DNA of 64,000 nucleotides. It comes from Taenia hydatigena. Lineage: Eukaryota > Platyhelminthes > Cestoda > Cyclophyllidea > Taeniidae. The stretch lies in contig JADWOT020000007.1 in NCBI GenBank assembly GCA_036345935.2, positions 8,025,394 through 8,089,393 of the forward strand, written 5' to 3'. Both the position numbers and the translations under genes were made by a program. Positions 24,909 to 38,887 of this stretch are shown one piece after another; position 1 is the first letter of the stretch; each line of letters opens with the position of its first letter. The notes beneath the pieces were generated by a model. The model made no database searches, was not told the origin of the DNA, and saw only the letters and a program-made list of their open reading frames with translations.

Positions 24909-27900
24909 AAGTGCCAGTAAACATCAACGTACAGTACATTGATTGCTTTATTAATCAGTTAGTCAATGGAGAAAGATGACCTTGAGGAAGGATGGATGGC
25001 GCCAATTACAAAGCTGTGTTCAGTTAGACTTGTAGGTGCAAAGTGAAAAACAGCTTGAAATGCCAGTTAGCCTGTGCAGAGGGTTGGGAGTAGAAGAAGG
25101 TGGGCGTAAAATGTGCTTCCTGATTTTTCTTGGTATTTGACCAACTCTTTTAACCAAAAACTGCAATTGGAATGATGTTGTTGACTGTGCAATCGCTGAG
25201 GCGCCTTGATGAATTGTGCCGGCAAACAAGCAGATTCCACTTTGCCTTGATTTTGCCTTGGGTATCCTTTGGTAGGAATTAACTTCAACTTAGATGCAGC
25301 TTATTAAATGACTTGTCAATGTAACTTCAAAAGTACAGCGTTTAATTGAGAAGTTGCTGACAAATGACTAAGTTCTTTAGTTCAGGCTGTAGCATTAGGT
25401 CCAATCCTGTGATACGTGAGTATTTAGCCGAACTTCTTGGCTGGACCATGGAGCCTAACAAGCCGGTTACATGAATAACGCGGACGGCTCTATACAGTCA
25501 CATACTTCCTACTCGATGCAGTCGCATGAAGCCTTGTCTATGAGGGAGTGCGATCCGCAGCCGCCATTGGAATGAGATCGAGACATCTGCCTGACATCGG
25601 TAATGAAATTGCGGTCAAGAAAGGCTGAATAAAGGTGGCGGTTTAGATGATTGATAGGCCACCTTACGTACTTCTGCTTCAGACCTTCACTCTGCTTGTG
25701 TTCTACCCAGTCGCTTCCATAGCTGCACTCATTTTTAAGGTGCTATGAGTTGACATTCTTGGTATGTGTGCATCTGTAGGATAATGTAGAGCAAATGGAG
25801 TAAAATATTCAAATTTTAGCGCAAAATTCATCGACAATGCGAACGCCCGACAATGTGCTAAATTCTTAGACTGACTGTGATCTCAAAGCGTTTTCTTCCT
25901 TCCAAAGTGGGACAGGAACACTGAAGTGCCTACAATAATGTATCCATGATTGTAGGTCAGATCAGCCTCAAATTAAATCTGAAAAATAGCGGTCTTAGGC
26001 GCAAAGACGTCTTGGGAGGATTGCGCTACTCGTTTGCGTAGTAATAGGCTTGACAGGAAGTAGAGGTCAAGGTTGTGGGTCGAATTCGCATTGGAGAGTC
26101 AATTCAATGCACAAAATAGTACTCGGCTCCATCTTAGCATGCAATAGACTTTTGCAAAGCATCATTGACAGGCATACTTTTGTTGCTACTGTTCAATTAC
26201 CTCTTTAGAGGTTTGTTATTTGGCAAACAGTGTCAAGTTATCAATTCACGCGTTGTAAAAATGCTGGCCAGAGGCGTCTTCCATGCACGGATTTGGTAAT
26301 GCCGCACTGATGACGCGACAAATTCGCATATACGAGATCGATCAAACTCTACCGATATATAAATTTCCGGAGCTGCAACCACTGTTATGCTTTTTGGTGT
26401 TAGGTACCGTTACAAATTTTAGCAGTTGGTCTGCTGGCTAGCCACCTTTACTGTACCTACAAATTCGTCATATTTTAGAGCCTCTGTGAAGAAGAATGCT
26501 CTTTGGTTTTCCTCTTTGAGCAAAATAGACACGCATTTTTGGTTGCAGATCTGCCGATTGAGCAGAACGGAATTGTTCTTTTAATTATATATCCTGTTAG
26601 AACTTCTTATTATATTTGGACTTGACTTTTGGCATATTTTGCAAGTGGCATTGCTTTAGGGCTCGTCCAAGGATGTTGGAACTTCAAAGTTCTAGCCTTT
26701 TGAGGCTAGGGTGCTATACTAGCACAAATTTATCCAAGTGGAGGCAAAATATCAAGTCGAATATGCAAACCAACGTCAGGTGCGCCAACATGCAAGCTAG
26801 CTAGCTCAGAACTGTAGATGGAGAGAATGTTAGCACACGTTACTTCTTTGCAAAGCGTGACTAATATTGGCAGTTCAAATGCCCAAAATGCAAGCACCAA
26901 AGAAACCGCGGGCACTTATCTTCTTTGCATAGAGATCAGCATTTTCAAGTTGATTTCCTACCAAACGTCTTTTTATTTGATTGCTGGCAGTCATTTGTTA
27001 ATCACTCTGGATGGCCGAGCGGCACATCTATGACCTCAAATGCATTTCAATTAATACAAATTGGTGCCGACTGCCTAATGATAAGGCTCACTAATAAAGT
27101 TAGTAACATGCCCTTAGAGCAGATTTTGGTCCATATTCTAGGGTAGATTGTGGTTATTGATGGTGGTGCCCGTAAGCACAGATCGATGGCCGGAATGAGT
27201 GAACTTGGCCAGTAATGCCACGATTGAAGTCGCAATGCTGCATTATTAATTTGACGCTTCTTTGTGTAGACAGATAATGTGCTTCTTATTTTAGTGAAGG
27301 GCGCGTTTTTACGAGCGTCTGTTGAACTGTGTAGGACTTCTGGATTATTTTTAATCCAATTATCTGTGCAGTAGTAGTAGTACTAATAAAACGGATGCCT
27401 GCTAAAAAATCATTGAACCACCTCTGCTCATTTTAAACGCGCCATCGCAATGCTTGGCAAACAATAGCAAACAGCATCGTTGGCTACTTGTTTACAGCGA
27501 TAGAAAACTGCAGCTCCGCATATAAAGCGCGCTATCGCTGAGCTTGAGAAGACCTCATCTGATGTGTTAATGCGATTTGCATGGTCTCAATACCAGACGA
27601 AGACTTATGTTTCTAACCATGTAATGCTTAAGTGAAAGGCGGGAATAGAATTCGAATTCGTGCTAAAGAAGCTGTATCACCCCTTTTGCTTCAAGACTAT
27701 GAATGCGTCAAAATTTTCCTACGGAAGAAGTTGCTGGGAAGAGGAGGTTAACGACGACAGTGCTACAGTCGTAATCTTGCTAAAAGCATTCTAAAGCGTG
27801 CATGCCTCAGAGCTTGTAACTAAGTAAATACCAAAAGATCCACAGATAAGCACGTCAAATATTACTGTAGAACAGTTGTCATTCGTACAGCAAAAAACAA

Positions 27901-28449
27901 AATTAATTAGATCCAATGCACACAATTTTGTTTACAAAGAGATGTAAGTCCCTTGGTGGGTAAGCTGGAGTGGCTCTCCATCGACCCGATTCAAATGATC
28001 AGTCAGTTCGACTTCACTTCGCAAAATGGCCACCGAAATGTGCCATCTTCATTTAGCACGTCCTTCCTGTTATGTCTATTTTAACGACTTTGTCTGTCTT
28101 TTATTCTCCTTCCCTTTTAGTCTCTACTCTACTGCATCCAAACCGTGTCCGTATTTTTGCAAACCTGATGCTTAAAATCGCTTTTCGCTACTTAACAATC
28201 TGATGCATATCAATTTTTCTTTTGAATTAACGAATGCGTTTGTGATCTCTTTTGGCTAGAAAGTGGGTTAAAGTAATTTTAGGAATTGGAGATATATAAC
28301 GAAAAACTCTGGCGTAGCAGAGGGATGAACTAAAATTAGCCATTTAGACAGTGTCATGTGTGAACTTTGCGTTTGGTGAGCTTTCTGTTGCGCGTTGCAA
28401 AGGCCATACCAATTTATTGAATTAGTTGTATTTTTGTGGTTTACAAGTT
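24909..28449. other. No supported gene
   Basis: The open frames are short and without motifs. I see no tRNA, snRNA or repeat partner in the window for this stretch. Confidence 0.4.
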
Positions 28450-30098
28450 TTTAAAGAGCTTCATACAGCAGTGCACATGATACAGAACGGCATTTCTGCA
28501 TGCGCAAATATTCAGACTCTATCCTACAAGAAGGTGCAGTGCCAATATCAAAAGCCCTCAACTGCGTTGAAATGGGCAAATTATGTACTGCAGACGAATG
28601 CGCAGGAATTGGATGCCTGTGTATTCAAGAGAACACGATTAATTCCCAGCGTATGTTATGCTAGTTGTAAGATCAACAACTTAATAAGAGCACTCACTTA
28701 GCATTGCTCTAGCTGCCTGCAATTCAGTCCAAAAATTTGCATTTGTTAGACATTAGTCACGTTAACGGGCATTTAACTTCCAATTGCGTTCATTAATATG
28801 GCATATCAAGAGCTCAGTCTGATTTTGGCTACGGCTGCGGATCGTAAGTCATAAAACTCATCAAACTTGATTTGATGTTCTCTGGATGGAATTACATTTT
28901 GGAAGCCTAAAGCAAGCCACTTTAAGGCGAAATCGGCGTTGTCTAATCCGAAGGTGGCTTTCATTTGGTCTTCAACGAGAATTCAGCCTTAAAGTAGACC
29001 ATTTTAAAGAAGCAAACATGTTCATCATAGCAAGCTCTTCGGTTTTTGGAATGTCTTTCCACAGCAAAACATAATAAGGGACGCTTAAAATTAGACCAAG
29101 TGTTATTTTATGCAAATCAAGCCCAAATTTCTTCCCATATGCTTCCATGTTCATGGGAGGCGAGCTTTGTGCTGCTAAAGCGCCAATAACAAGTACCCTA
29201 TGTACTCACAGCAGTCCGTGAGATTTTTAAGTTTATATGAGTTTATTTTACGCGATGGCTACAAGGCTTACATGATTTGTAACTTTATACGCCCTCATCT
29301 CGATTGTGGTTGTTCTATAGATGCAGGAGATGCAGTATCAAAGTTTGGAACAGAGCAAATGCGTCTCGATGTCTGCGACCAAAATGTCAGCAGATTAAGC
29401 GGTCTGCAGGAAGAGACAGAGCCAACCGCGTCTTAACAGAAAGTCAAGCATTTGAAGTAACAGACTATTAAAGACTATAAGCAAACCACCTTGTGTGCAT
29501 CAAAACTGCAATCAGTAATTATTGCTGCTACCTGAAAATGCACTTAACCTCATGCGTAGTAGATGAATGATGCGACAAAAGACAAAATAACTGACCATGC
29601 TGAGAGAATACCGCAAATTTAGCTAATAGGAAGGCACTCTCATTAGCACAAGAAAACTGATTCTGTTCCAAATCCACCCAGCACATAAATAAAATGCACA
29701 AAATTTTCATGCATCTCACTTTAACACTTTACAGAATGCCGTCATAGACCAGGTCGTCATAAATATTTTTAAGCGTGGTAAGTTCTACTCCATATGACAT
29801 GGAGACAAGCCCAGCGAATTATCTCTGCATAATTGATCATAAATTTGTTCTGCCGCCTGTTACACCAAATGCGCCATCTAAGAGGAAACTTGGAGAAAAG
29901 GGGAAAGCGAAAGCCACCCAAGGCTTGGAACGTCTTCTGCATGCAGTCCACATTTGGAAAAGGATGTATCAGTTCCCACATCATGCCAGCCACAGCAAGT
30001 GTTTGCTCAGGCTTAATAATATCACCTAGAGCAATTAGGTGTCCACAATTCTGACTTCCTATATCCGAGTAATCAAGGTATAGAATGACGCAGCCATG
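28450..30098 (-). repeat. Inner inverted repeat, left arm
   Basis: This matches the reverse complement of 32575-34360. The segment 29760-30098 is more than 90% identical to its partner; the outer part (28450-28960) is more diverged. A 110-codon frame without stops is kept in both copies and reads IALGDIIKPEQTLA and MWELIHPFPNVDCMQKTF. The differences between copies include many amino-acid changes, and a second frame on the opposite strand is open only in this copy, so I do not call it a gene. Confidence 0.75.
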
Positions 30099-30168
30099 AT
30101 CGCTCAGCCGCATCCTTTGACCTTCTTCTGCATCCCTTTCACACCACTCACATGTGTTCACTACAGTG

Positions 30169-30585
30169 CTACCTGTTGTCCTCAAATATTGATTCCACTG
30201 ACTTGAGAAGTACGGGATATCCGATGACACGTCCAGCCAGAGACGAGTCGGGGGGAGAAGTATGTAATTCTTGTAAATCGCATTTGTATCGTCTTACTAT
30301 GTACGGTGGTTTTCTTGTACAGCGACATGGTGTGGTGATCGCACAGGTAATGGGAGCTTGTGGATCAGCAGGAAACTCTTTCGACGCAAGTTCACGGAAG
30401 AATTCCTCTACTTTGTTGCAATAACCGATCGCTTCAGGCAAAATATAGGGACTGGTTCGGAAGATTTCATCAAAAAGCATGAAACAGAGGTCCTCATCCA
30501 CCCATTTCATGTAATTTACACTGTCATTGCTACCAGGAACTTGGGTCGGAGGGTCTTGATTCGGTGGTGGAGTAGCTAGTCCCTC
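30169..30585 (-). CDS. Exon-like frame, unidentified protein
   Basis: The minus-strand frame begins after a CACTTTTTAG acceptor at 30586 and is open to a TAG at 30169. It opens with a proline-rich linker (GLATPPPNQDPPTQVPG) and continues with MKWVDEDLCFMLFDEIFRTS and NKVEEFFRELASKEFP, a helical-looking segment. A possible GTGCGA donor at about 30344 would end the exon after DPQAPIT. The plus strand has a good donor (CAG/GTAATG) at the same place, so the strand is not certain. No family is recognised. It abuts the inner inverted repeat but is not part of it. Confidence 0.35.
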   Translation of the reverse strand, partial: EGLATPPPNQDPPTQVPGSNDSVNYMKWVDEDLCFMLFDEIFRTSPYILPEAIGYCNKVEEFFRELASKEFPADPQAPITCAITTPCRCTRKPPYIVRRYKCDLQELHTSPPDSSLAGRVIGYPVLLKSVESIFEDNR

Positions 30586-30599
30586 CTAAAAAGTGCAGT

Positions 30600-32574
30600 C
30601 AAAGGTGACTTTCAATGACATTCGCGAAGAATATGCGTATAAAAGAAATGATAAATTCTCACAGCGGATGTAGAATAAATCAAACCTACCCGAGACATTA
30701 CGACGCAAAATCTGGCGCAAACCACCCTAATGAGCTCTACTCAGGCGACAAGAGGTCACCAGCCAGTCCTAATCACTTCTCTTACCCAGCCAACCGGCAA
30801 AGCCTATTAACAAACTAAGATTCTCAAGTGCTATTCAGGCGTGTTTGAAAGGATGCGTGGAGTTCCCAGCAGCCAGCTCCGCAGACGAACTTACACGTTT
30901 ATGCATTTTGTTGGCATTATCGTGTTTTTATGGTATCTCTAATGATACTATTAACAGTTTCTGTAGTGTCGTAATTAAAGCGCTGCCAAATTGAAAGGCC
31001 GGTGCACCCTGTAATGTGCCTTGGTAAAACCGGTATAAAGCTGTGTAATTAATGCAACATGGATGGCATAGGAGGCTCTAATCATGGACAGGTGTGCATA
31101 ACATCAAAACGGTGGCCAAACCAACACAGATTATGAGGCGGGCATTTCTTTGCACAGCCCTGGTAAACAGGTGATCCTAAACGCACCTTACCGTCATTGA
31201 CCTTGTCTGACCTATGCTGACAGGGGCCATTTTAAGGAAATCGGCTCTGTGCTGATCCAACGTTGCGCCCATGGTAAAATCGTCATTTTAAAGGTCTCAA
31301 AAGTATAATGAATAGACTTCAAGGCTATACTGAAGAGAATAAGGGCGCTTTTACGACCTAGACGATTTGAACATGCCTTGAAAGGGGATAAACTAATCGT
31401 TAATGCCGATTTACTAGCAATGTCTGATTATTTTTCAGCTATATGGAGATGGGGGCGAAGCATCAGCTCAGCTGTTTGGGTCATCACCCACTCTGAGTCG
31501 TTGACCGCTGAATTATGAGTGCATGACAAAATTATTGGCATGTAATTTAAGATTGAGTAAGCTTGTTTAAAATCGGGAAGCTATATTCTTGCTATTTACT
31601 TATGCAAAATCTTGACGGGTAGATGAAATTGACTAGCTTTAGAATACATAGGATGGTTAGAATAGGGTGATGTGCAAGCGCAATTTCTTCCATTGACGCA
31701 CATGCTCGACGACTTCTGATATTCTTTTGATCACACCACTAGTCAGGCAGTTTAATTTCCCTTCTGGAGAGGGGCACTTGAAACATTAAAGACCATTCAA
31801 TGGCAAGTGGTATTGAGAGAGGCTTAGCGCACTATGCTGACACAACCGATTTCAGAGGGTAGTAAGGCTTTTTACATCAAATCTGTCAGCTGTAACATGA
31901 AAACGGGGAGCAAGCATCAATCGTCTATAGAGTGTGGCAATTTTTACGCGCAGTTCGAATTATGTCTATTTTTAGCCACACCACTTGTTAAAGCGGATAT
32001 TTGCCGCTGTTAATTAACCAAAAGCGTATTTAGGTGTAGTGGACCCTCCATTCATGAATGACAATTGTGCCGTGATTCAGCCATGAAGCCTTTCGTGCAA
32101 TTTAAGCCATGTTTAAAAACTTGTTGAGATTATTTAGTAAAGAAGACGAACTTCCACCCGATTTCCTAGTAACTAGGCAGAATATTCGTCCAAATAAACG
32201 CCGGTCAGCCTGTTAGTATGCGGTATAAAGTGCGTCCACAATCCACAAACAAAGATAGTCCATTGTCTTACTCCACAGCACTAACGAGCTTATATGTTCC
32301 TGTTCGCATTTTTAAGCATGCTTTGTTATCACTCCGCCTTAAGTACTCACTAAGGGTATTCGTAACGATTAACCATCTAGCGCCTGTCTACAGTTGTGTC
32401 TCCATCTCGAAACGACTAATGCAATGAACGGGTGAATGCACTCTGTAGCATAAAAAATTGCATATAACGAATGGTACTGCCATGATTGGTCAGCATTTGA
32501 ACGAAGATGGGATGAGTTTAAGTAAGTAACATTGGGAACTTACAAAACTTTTGATGGCAAATGTGCTTTACTAA
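30600..32574. other. Spacer of the inner inverted repeat, no supported gene
   Basis: This is the 2-kb spacer between the two inner arms. There are no motifs and only short frames. Confidence 0.4.
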
Positions 32575-34360
32575 TTATGACTGTGTCATTTTGGACCTTG
32601 ATTACTCGAAATTCAGAAGTCGGAACTGTGGACACCTAATTGCTCTAGGTGACATTATTAAGCCTGAGCAAACACTTGCTATCACTGGCATGATGTGGGA
32701 ACTGATACATCCTTTTCCAAATGTGGACTGCATGCAGAAGACGTTCCTAGCCTTGGGTGGCTTTAACTTTCCCCCTTTCTACAAGTTTCCTTGTAGATGG
32801 CGCATTTGGTGTAACAGGCGGCAGAACAAAGTTATGATCAATTATGCAGAGATAATTCGCTGGGCTTGTCTCCATGTCATATGGAGTAGGACATACGGCA
32901 CTTAAAAATATTTATGACGACCAGATCTATGACGGCATTTTGCGAACTGTTGAACAGCTTCCAAAATAGGTATTAAAAAGCGATGCGCGATAGGTTTTAT
33001 GCACTTTACTCATGCGATAAGTGATTCCGAAACAGAAACGCAGGTGTTTTGTACTTGTCAAGCGATGAGTAAAATATTGGTATCATATCTTTCTGTTTAT
33101 GAGGGGTGTCTTCTCATAGGCCAAATTCGAGCCACTCACCTAACATGTTCAGTTATTCCGCCTTTTCATCGCATAAATTATTCCCTGCGTATAAGTGTAA
33201 TAGTCTTTTTAGGTAGTAATAATAATTACTAATTGCAATTCTAACGCACACATGGTTGTTTGCTTATATCATATGCCAAATACTCCGTTACACTAAATGC
33301 TTGATTTTACGCCAAGACATGGTCGACTGTCTCTTTTCCTGCGGACCGCTAAATCTGCTGACAATTTCTTCGCAGCCATGAAGACACAGCTTTCTTGTTC
33401 CCAACTTCGCTACTTCATTCCTCACATGTATGGAACAAATATAATCACACTGCGGTCGCGCACTGTTATTAGTCACAATGGTGCCCTCGTGTATTGCTCT
33501 GTGGCCATCGCGCAAAATAAACTTGATTTAAGATTAAACATTGCACGGGCCTTTGTGAGCGCGCAGAGTACTTGGCACTGGTGCTTTAGCAACACATTTT
33601 CTTTTGAATTAAAAACGACGATAGCGACAAATACATGTGATGTCTCGTTATATCGTTTCTCCCCCTATGCTCTTAGGCGTATATCGGAGGGAAACTGAGC
33701 CTGTTTTCGCATAAATTGACATCAAATTATAGGTTTTCTTTCGAATGTTTTAATGTAGGATGACGTTTTGAAATTGAAGAACCTGTTATTGTGGGGTTAT
33801 TTACTGCTTAATAATGTTCTGATTTAACGCAGGATTCTCAAAGAAGACCAAGTGAAGGCGATTTTGGGATGAGGCAACACCGGTTTCGCCTTTAAGCGGT
33901 CTACTTTACACTCTCTAAACGTTAGTCGATCAAGAGGACATCAACTCAAGTTTAATGAGCTTTGCGACTTGCGGTCCGCAGCGGCAACCATAACGACACT
34001 GAATTCTTGATATGCCATATTAATGAGCGCAAATAGAAGTTTCGATGCCCGTTAGCGTGGCAAATATAAAATAATGCAAATTTTTAGGCTGGATTGCAGA
34101 CAATTAAAGCAGTGTCAAGTAGGTGCTTTTACTAAGTTGTTGATCCGGCAACTAACGAACCTACATTGGGAATTAATCTCGTTCTCCTGAATGCGTAGGC
34201 ATTCAATCTGCTTGCTAACACTCATAGGACGTGATTTGCCCATTATTGCGCAGTTGAGGACTTTAGGTGTTGGCGCTGCATCTTTTTATAAGACACAGCA
34301 TGAATATTTGAGCACGCGAAAGTGTTGTTTAGTTTCATGTGTGCTGTTGCATGAAGATTT
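32575..34360 (+). repeat. Inner inverted repeat, right arm
   Basis: This is the partner of 30098-28450. It starts at the segment reading YDCVILDLDYS and ends around the CTTCATGCAACAGCACA-like match (minus strand) near 34360. It is slightly longer than the left arm because of indels. The shared 110-codon frame runs 32561-32905 here. Confidence 0.75.
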
Positions 34361-37300
34361 TGATGCTGTGTAAGATGCTTTCACTGGGGTTTATTGGGTT
34401 GCTACATCATGATCCGATTGCAAGGGTAAACCATTTATTAGGACACAGGTCGCTGTTGAAAGTGTAGCGTTCACCGTAAGAATTTTTTGAGGAACAAAAC
34501 ATTTTTGATATTGCGCTTTCTTTTAAAACAGATAACTGCTTAATCGCAGCCGGCTTGTCTTGCGATGGTGAGATTTTCTTACTTTACCGCATATTTATCG
34601 TCAGCCCAGTGGAAGTTACTCTTAACCTAGCATTGTGTTTATTTACAATTTGCCACCAACGCATATGATAGTCATCATTTTACTTTGTGGTCTATTCTTT
34701 TGTCGGTGTTAAGAATAAACTCGGAGGATTTATTTGCGTCGTGCGTCTAATCATAATTAGGCAGTGCTAAAGCTTTTCGACGCGTTTAGTTATCAACTTG
34801 CAGAATCACTTTGTCTTACGCTTATATGCTTCTGGGTTGCTTACGGTTTCCTTAGTTAGGCGTGTGATGTTCATATATAAAAATATATTTCGCTTGACAA
34901 GTGAGCAGTCAAGATCAAGTTCACGACCCCGCGGACCTCTTGAACACACTATAGTAACAGGTTTGAAATGCCATCGAACATTTTATTTGGGGTTGGGAGA
35001 AGTGCAACAGAGGAGAGAGGAAGTGCGATGCAAATTCGAAACGTTTATCGTTTTAGTGCAAAACCGGCCTTAAATCTGTAAGAACCAGTCTATATTAAAT
35101 GACATTTGGGTCGGACTCAAAATGTGACTGCGAATGTGGTAAACCATTGTCGACTCATTTGGTGGTGGCGACCATTAGGCTAATATGTGCCTGCTAGTTT
35201 ATCGGAAAATTGTCTTGAATGATCAAATGCTCAGCGTAAGGGCCAGAATCTCCCAATCGTGTGCTACTTTGCAAGCTGATAATTTTACGGGCACCCATTG
35301 CTTTCTTCTGGAAGGTAAATCGGACCGTTTGCTCTTAGTCAGAGCACGAATAGGGAAAAGAAGTAAATCACTGCTATACGGAAACTAAAAACAGTGCTTT
35401 GGCAGCAGTGCCTTCTCAAAAATCTACTTGCAAGTAGATTTTTTCATTATTGACCCTTGCTTCTCCCCATGACTGATTTAATCTCCCCAACCGTGGGGGA
35501 ATCCCTACATGCCTACTCAAGACATCGGCAGAAGTTTAGTTTGAATTCTATGGGTAATGTGTTGGCTAAATCTAAACACTGCATTTAAGCCGTATGACAA
35601 ACTGTTGCAAAATGCTTTTTTAAAATGTTGTACAATTTTCATACAGAAATTTTGCATGATTTTACCGCTCGTACCACCGCTGCAACGATGCTAGGGCGAT
35701 TAGTGAGGTGACTTCGGTGAGGCGACTTCTTACAAGTGGCATATAGGGCAGGAGATATGCCTGCGCAATTGATCCACTTGCGGATGCGTTTGAATACGAA
35801 TGTGGCAGGATGCGCACAGTCACATCTCCATCATTGCGCACGCCACGTTGATAGCTATTATGTTTAGGCCTTGAGGTGGAATGCCAACACTACCGACTTG
35901 GTGCTTAGCATACATCGCTTGACATTATTAGCAGGGTTGGGTTTCGGGTTAAGTTCTAGCAAAGGCCAAGTATATAGCTTGAAGAGAGGCGTCGTAGTCA
36001 AGAAAAGGGCATTTGTCAGTTTAAATGATGTTGGCAGTGATTACAGATAGTGGTTTTGGGAAATTGCAGCTGTACGGTGCAGCAATCTTCGCGTACATGA
36101 CGTCGTAGACAGATAACACAATCCATTGGTGCAAGTTAAGAGTGCAGACGTATGGAGAAGGGAGCCTGACAAATCTTGAATAAGCAAAATGATGCACACA
36201 CCTCTTAAAACTACATTACATCATGCATTTTAAATCTATCTGTGTAGTTTAATTTGGTATGCCTCTTCCACATTACGTGAGGCTTTTATATCTGTGGCAG
36301 GTATTGCCGATGGGACTAAAATCACACTTGGATGACTTACAGATAACTGTACCTTCGTTAGAGTCGCTTTCACCTGTTTCTTGAGTGGTACACTTGCTAG
36401 TGCAGATCTTGAGTAAGCGCTTGTGCCACTACTGGTGCCCATTAAATATTAGCAAGTCTAGTGTTTGTGCTCATTAGCTTCTAATTACGCCCTCAGCTAA
36501 ATTTTTGAAATTTCGCAACTGACTGTGCCACTTGTCTCGCTTCTTGCCGAAGTGCATATACACACCAAATTTCTAATGAATACGAGTGGAAGAAGTCGTC
36601 ACAGTGCTTACTTTAACGTTCTGCCGCTACTGTTAGCGATGAAGCATACTGGACGTTAATAAGTGTGACGTACTAACCGGCGTCTCAGTCCGTGTAATTG
36701 TCCGCAGTGGAACGTAATTCCTACATCCAAATAATATTTGTTTTTAGATCATACTAGTGGCTGATGCATCATGCATTAGTGCATCAATGAAGCATATTCC
36801 AGCAAATAAATTCTCGTTGCCTTCCAAATTTACACAAACCTTCTTTTCGCAGAATCTGTGTGTAATTTTATACTTATTCGAATTCTATGAAGTCACAGGG
36901 CAAATATTTGGTTCATTTGGTGGTTTATATTTTGCTTATGAAGGTTGGAACATTTAGGGTGTAAAGGGCACTGCATTGTTTGCTTTCGAAATTAATTTGA
37001 AATTTTACTAAAGCCGTCGAATTCGATGTGGCTTATCTCCATAAGATGCCTCCTGCGACGATTGCTTCTGAATTGTCCATGAATGAGCCTTTCAGTGAAG
37101 ATGCAGTATTGTTTTTGCTGCCTTGAAAGATGTGCACTAATTACCTCTGCGTGAACTTCTTAACTGTATTGCTCTTTTGCCATATACCAAAAACTAGTTG
37201 ATGGGACGTAGAGACTTAGACGAGGTGTGGATTTGATCCCGCCTACATTTTTGTGCATTGCAAGCATTAAGATTCCCTCATTTTTACATTTTATGTGAAC

Positions 37301-38887
37301 ACTTGGCTGGTAGATGAGAATAGATAGGCAGTCATCGACCTACATTATGGTTTCTTGCTTTATCTGCCAAACTCACTACTCCTCTACCTCTTTTTTCATA
37401 GTGATGGCAGAATAAGATATTGTTTTGGATCGTCTGTTTAGTCCTGCTTAACGTGTGTAAGCTAGTCGAGATTTCTACCGCTTTGGAAGAATCATGTGAT
37501 TCTTGATTATGCTAAAACTGACACCTTCATGCCTTATTCTCTTCGTGGCGAGTGTTTTCGATCAGCACTGTTTAATTTTGATTCCATCATTGCTGCTACG
37601 GGCGCCCAAGAACAAGGTCATCTTGATTCTATTCAGACTACCAACTAGACAATGAATGAAGAAATAAAAATTTCATTAGAGGTGTCTTCATCGACTTAAC
37701 AAATGAGCAAATAGGCAGCGATCGGTAGGCATTTAACTGGCGGATAGGAGGCGGAAGCTACCTCATTCTGAGTCTGTGTGGTAGGATTTCAGTCATGGAT
37801 ATATGTGGCAATTGATTAATCAGGATCTTCGAATGGGCGGCAGTTTGAAATGTTTGATTTGATCAAATCGAGCAGAAAATCGAGTGAGGGTGAGCGCATC
37901 AATTCACCATCCCTTTCCAAGGGATACAGATCACACACTTTTAGACAAAATGAATCACACAACGGCCGCAAAGGACGAGCTTTGTGTTTACATTCGACCA
38001 TGGACATTTACTACTTAAAGGTCGCTCAGCTTACATGACATTGTTGCGCAACAGTATACTATCCAACTTAAATGTCTTGGATAGGTTTAGCCACCACGTT
38101 ACCCATGATTCCAAAACTGCACATCTACCAGTGGTTGACGTCGTCGTATGGGTATTTTTACTGATTGGGGGAAAAAAATAACTCATAGAGGGAGTCAGGG
38201 AGTCGACAACGAGGATGTTAGTGATTGACTGATTAACGATTCGAGTTGGCTCATCAGTAAAGCAGTCAATACACCACACGTTGAAATGTATTCGCACTTA
38301 TAGAGATGTCAGATCGCTGTAAAGTTGTTCGCGGATTCAACGAAAAGCTAAACAAGAGGCACGGTCAAGTTCGAAAGTGAGCAACTTCAGCCAGGTGCAT
38401 GATTAGAGGCCAATAAACACAAGCAGTAGACTTGCTAATCATTAGTGGGCGCCAGTAGTGTCACAAACGCACACTCAAGATCCGTGCGCATGAAGGCTCC
38501 CCTGAGGATGAGGTAGCATCAACTCGCATCTTTCCTTATTTGGACACCACGTTAATGGAAGACAAATGAAGCTCCAACATGGCTGACCTCCAAGACCGTG
38601 CTCTCTTATGTGCGAACACAATGTTTGGCATGCTTGTAGAGTCTAAGATTCGGAATGCGAAACTTACTTGCCAGAATACTCAGTGATGGAAGGGGCAGTT
38701 TAGTGGTGAATGCAACGGAAATCCTGCCATGGCGTTGTCCGTAGCACGACGACTCAGCTACGGCTAACACCTTTCACCGATGGTTATTCTGGCAAATGGA
38801 CCCTGTTTATAGCCATCTTTCTACAATTCGAACAAAAAAGTCCGTTGAAGCGATGGAACTTTCGATGAAGTATACAGTGTATTCGAC
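34361..38887. other. Mostly unassigned sequence
   Basis: No gene is firmly supported. The plus frame at about 37830-38038 follows an AATCAG acceptor and reads FDLIKSSRKSSEGERINSPS, which is hydrophilic and exon-like but unsupported by a partner exon. The stretch also contains the perfect palindrome listed separately. Confidence 0.35.
35418..35443. repeat. Perfect 26-bp palindrome
   Basis: The half-site AAAAATCTACTTG is followed directly by its exact reverse complement, centred between 35430 and 35431, with no spacer. It could extrude as a hairpin or bind a dimeric protein. A second short hairpin (CCCC...GGGG, near 35486) lies 40 bp downstream. Confidence 0.8.
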
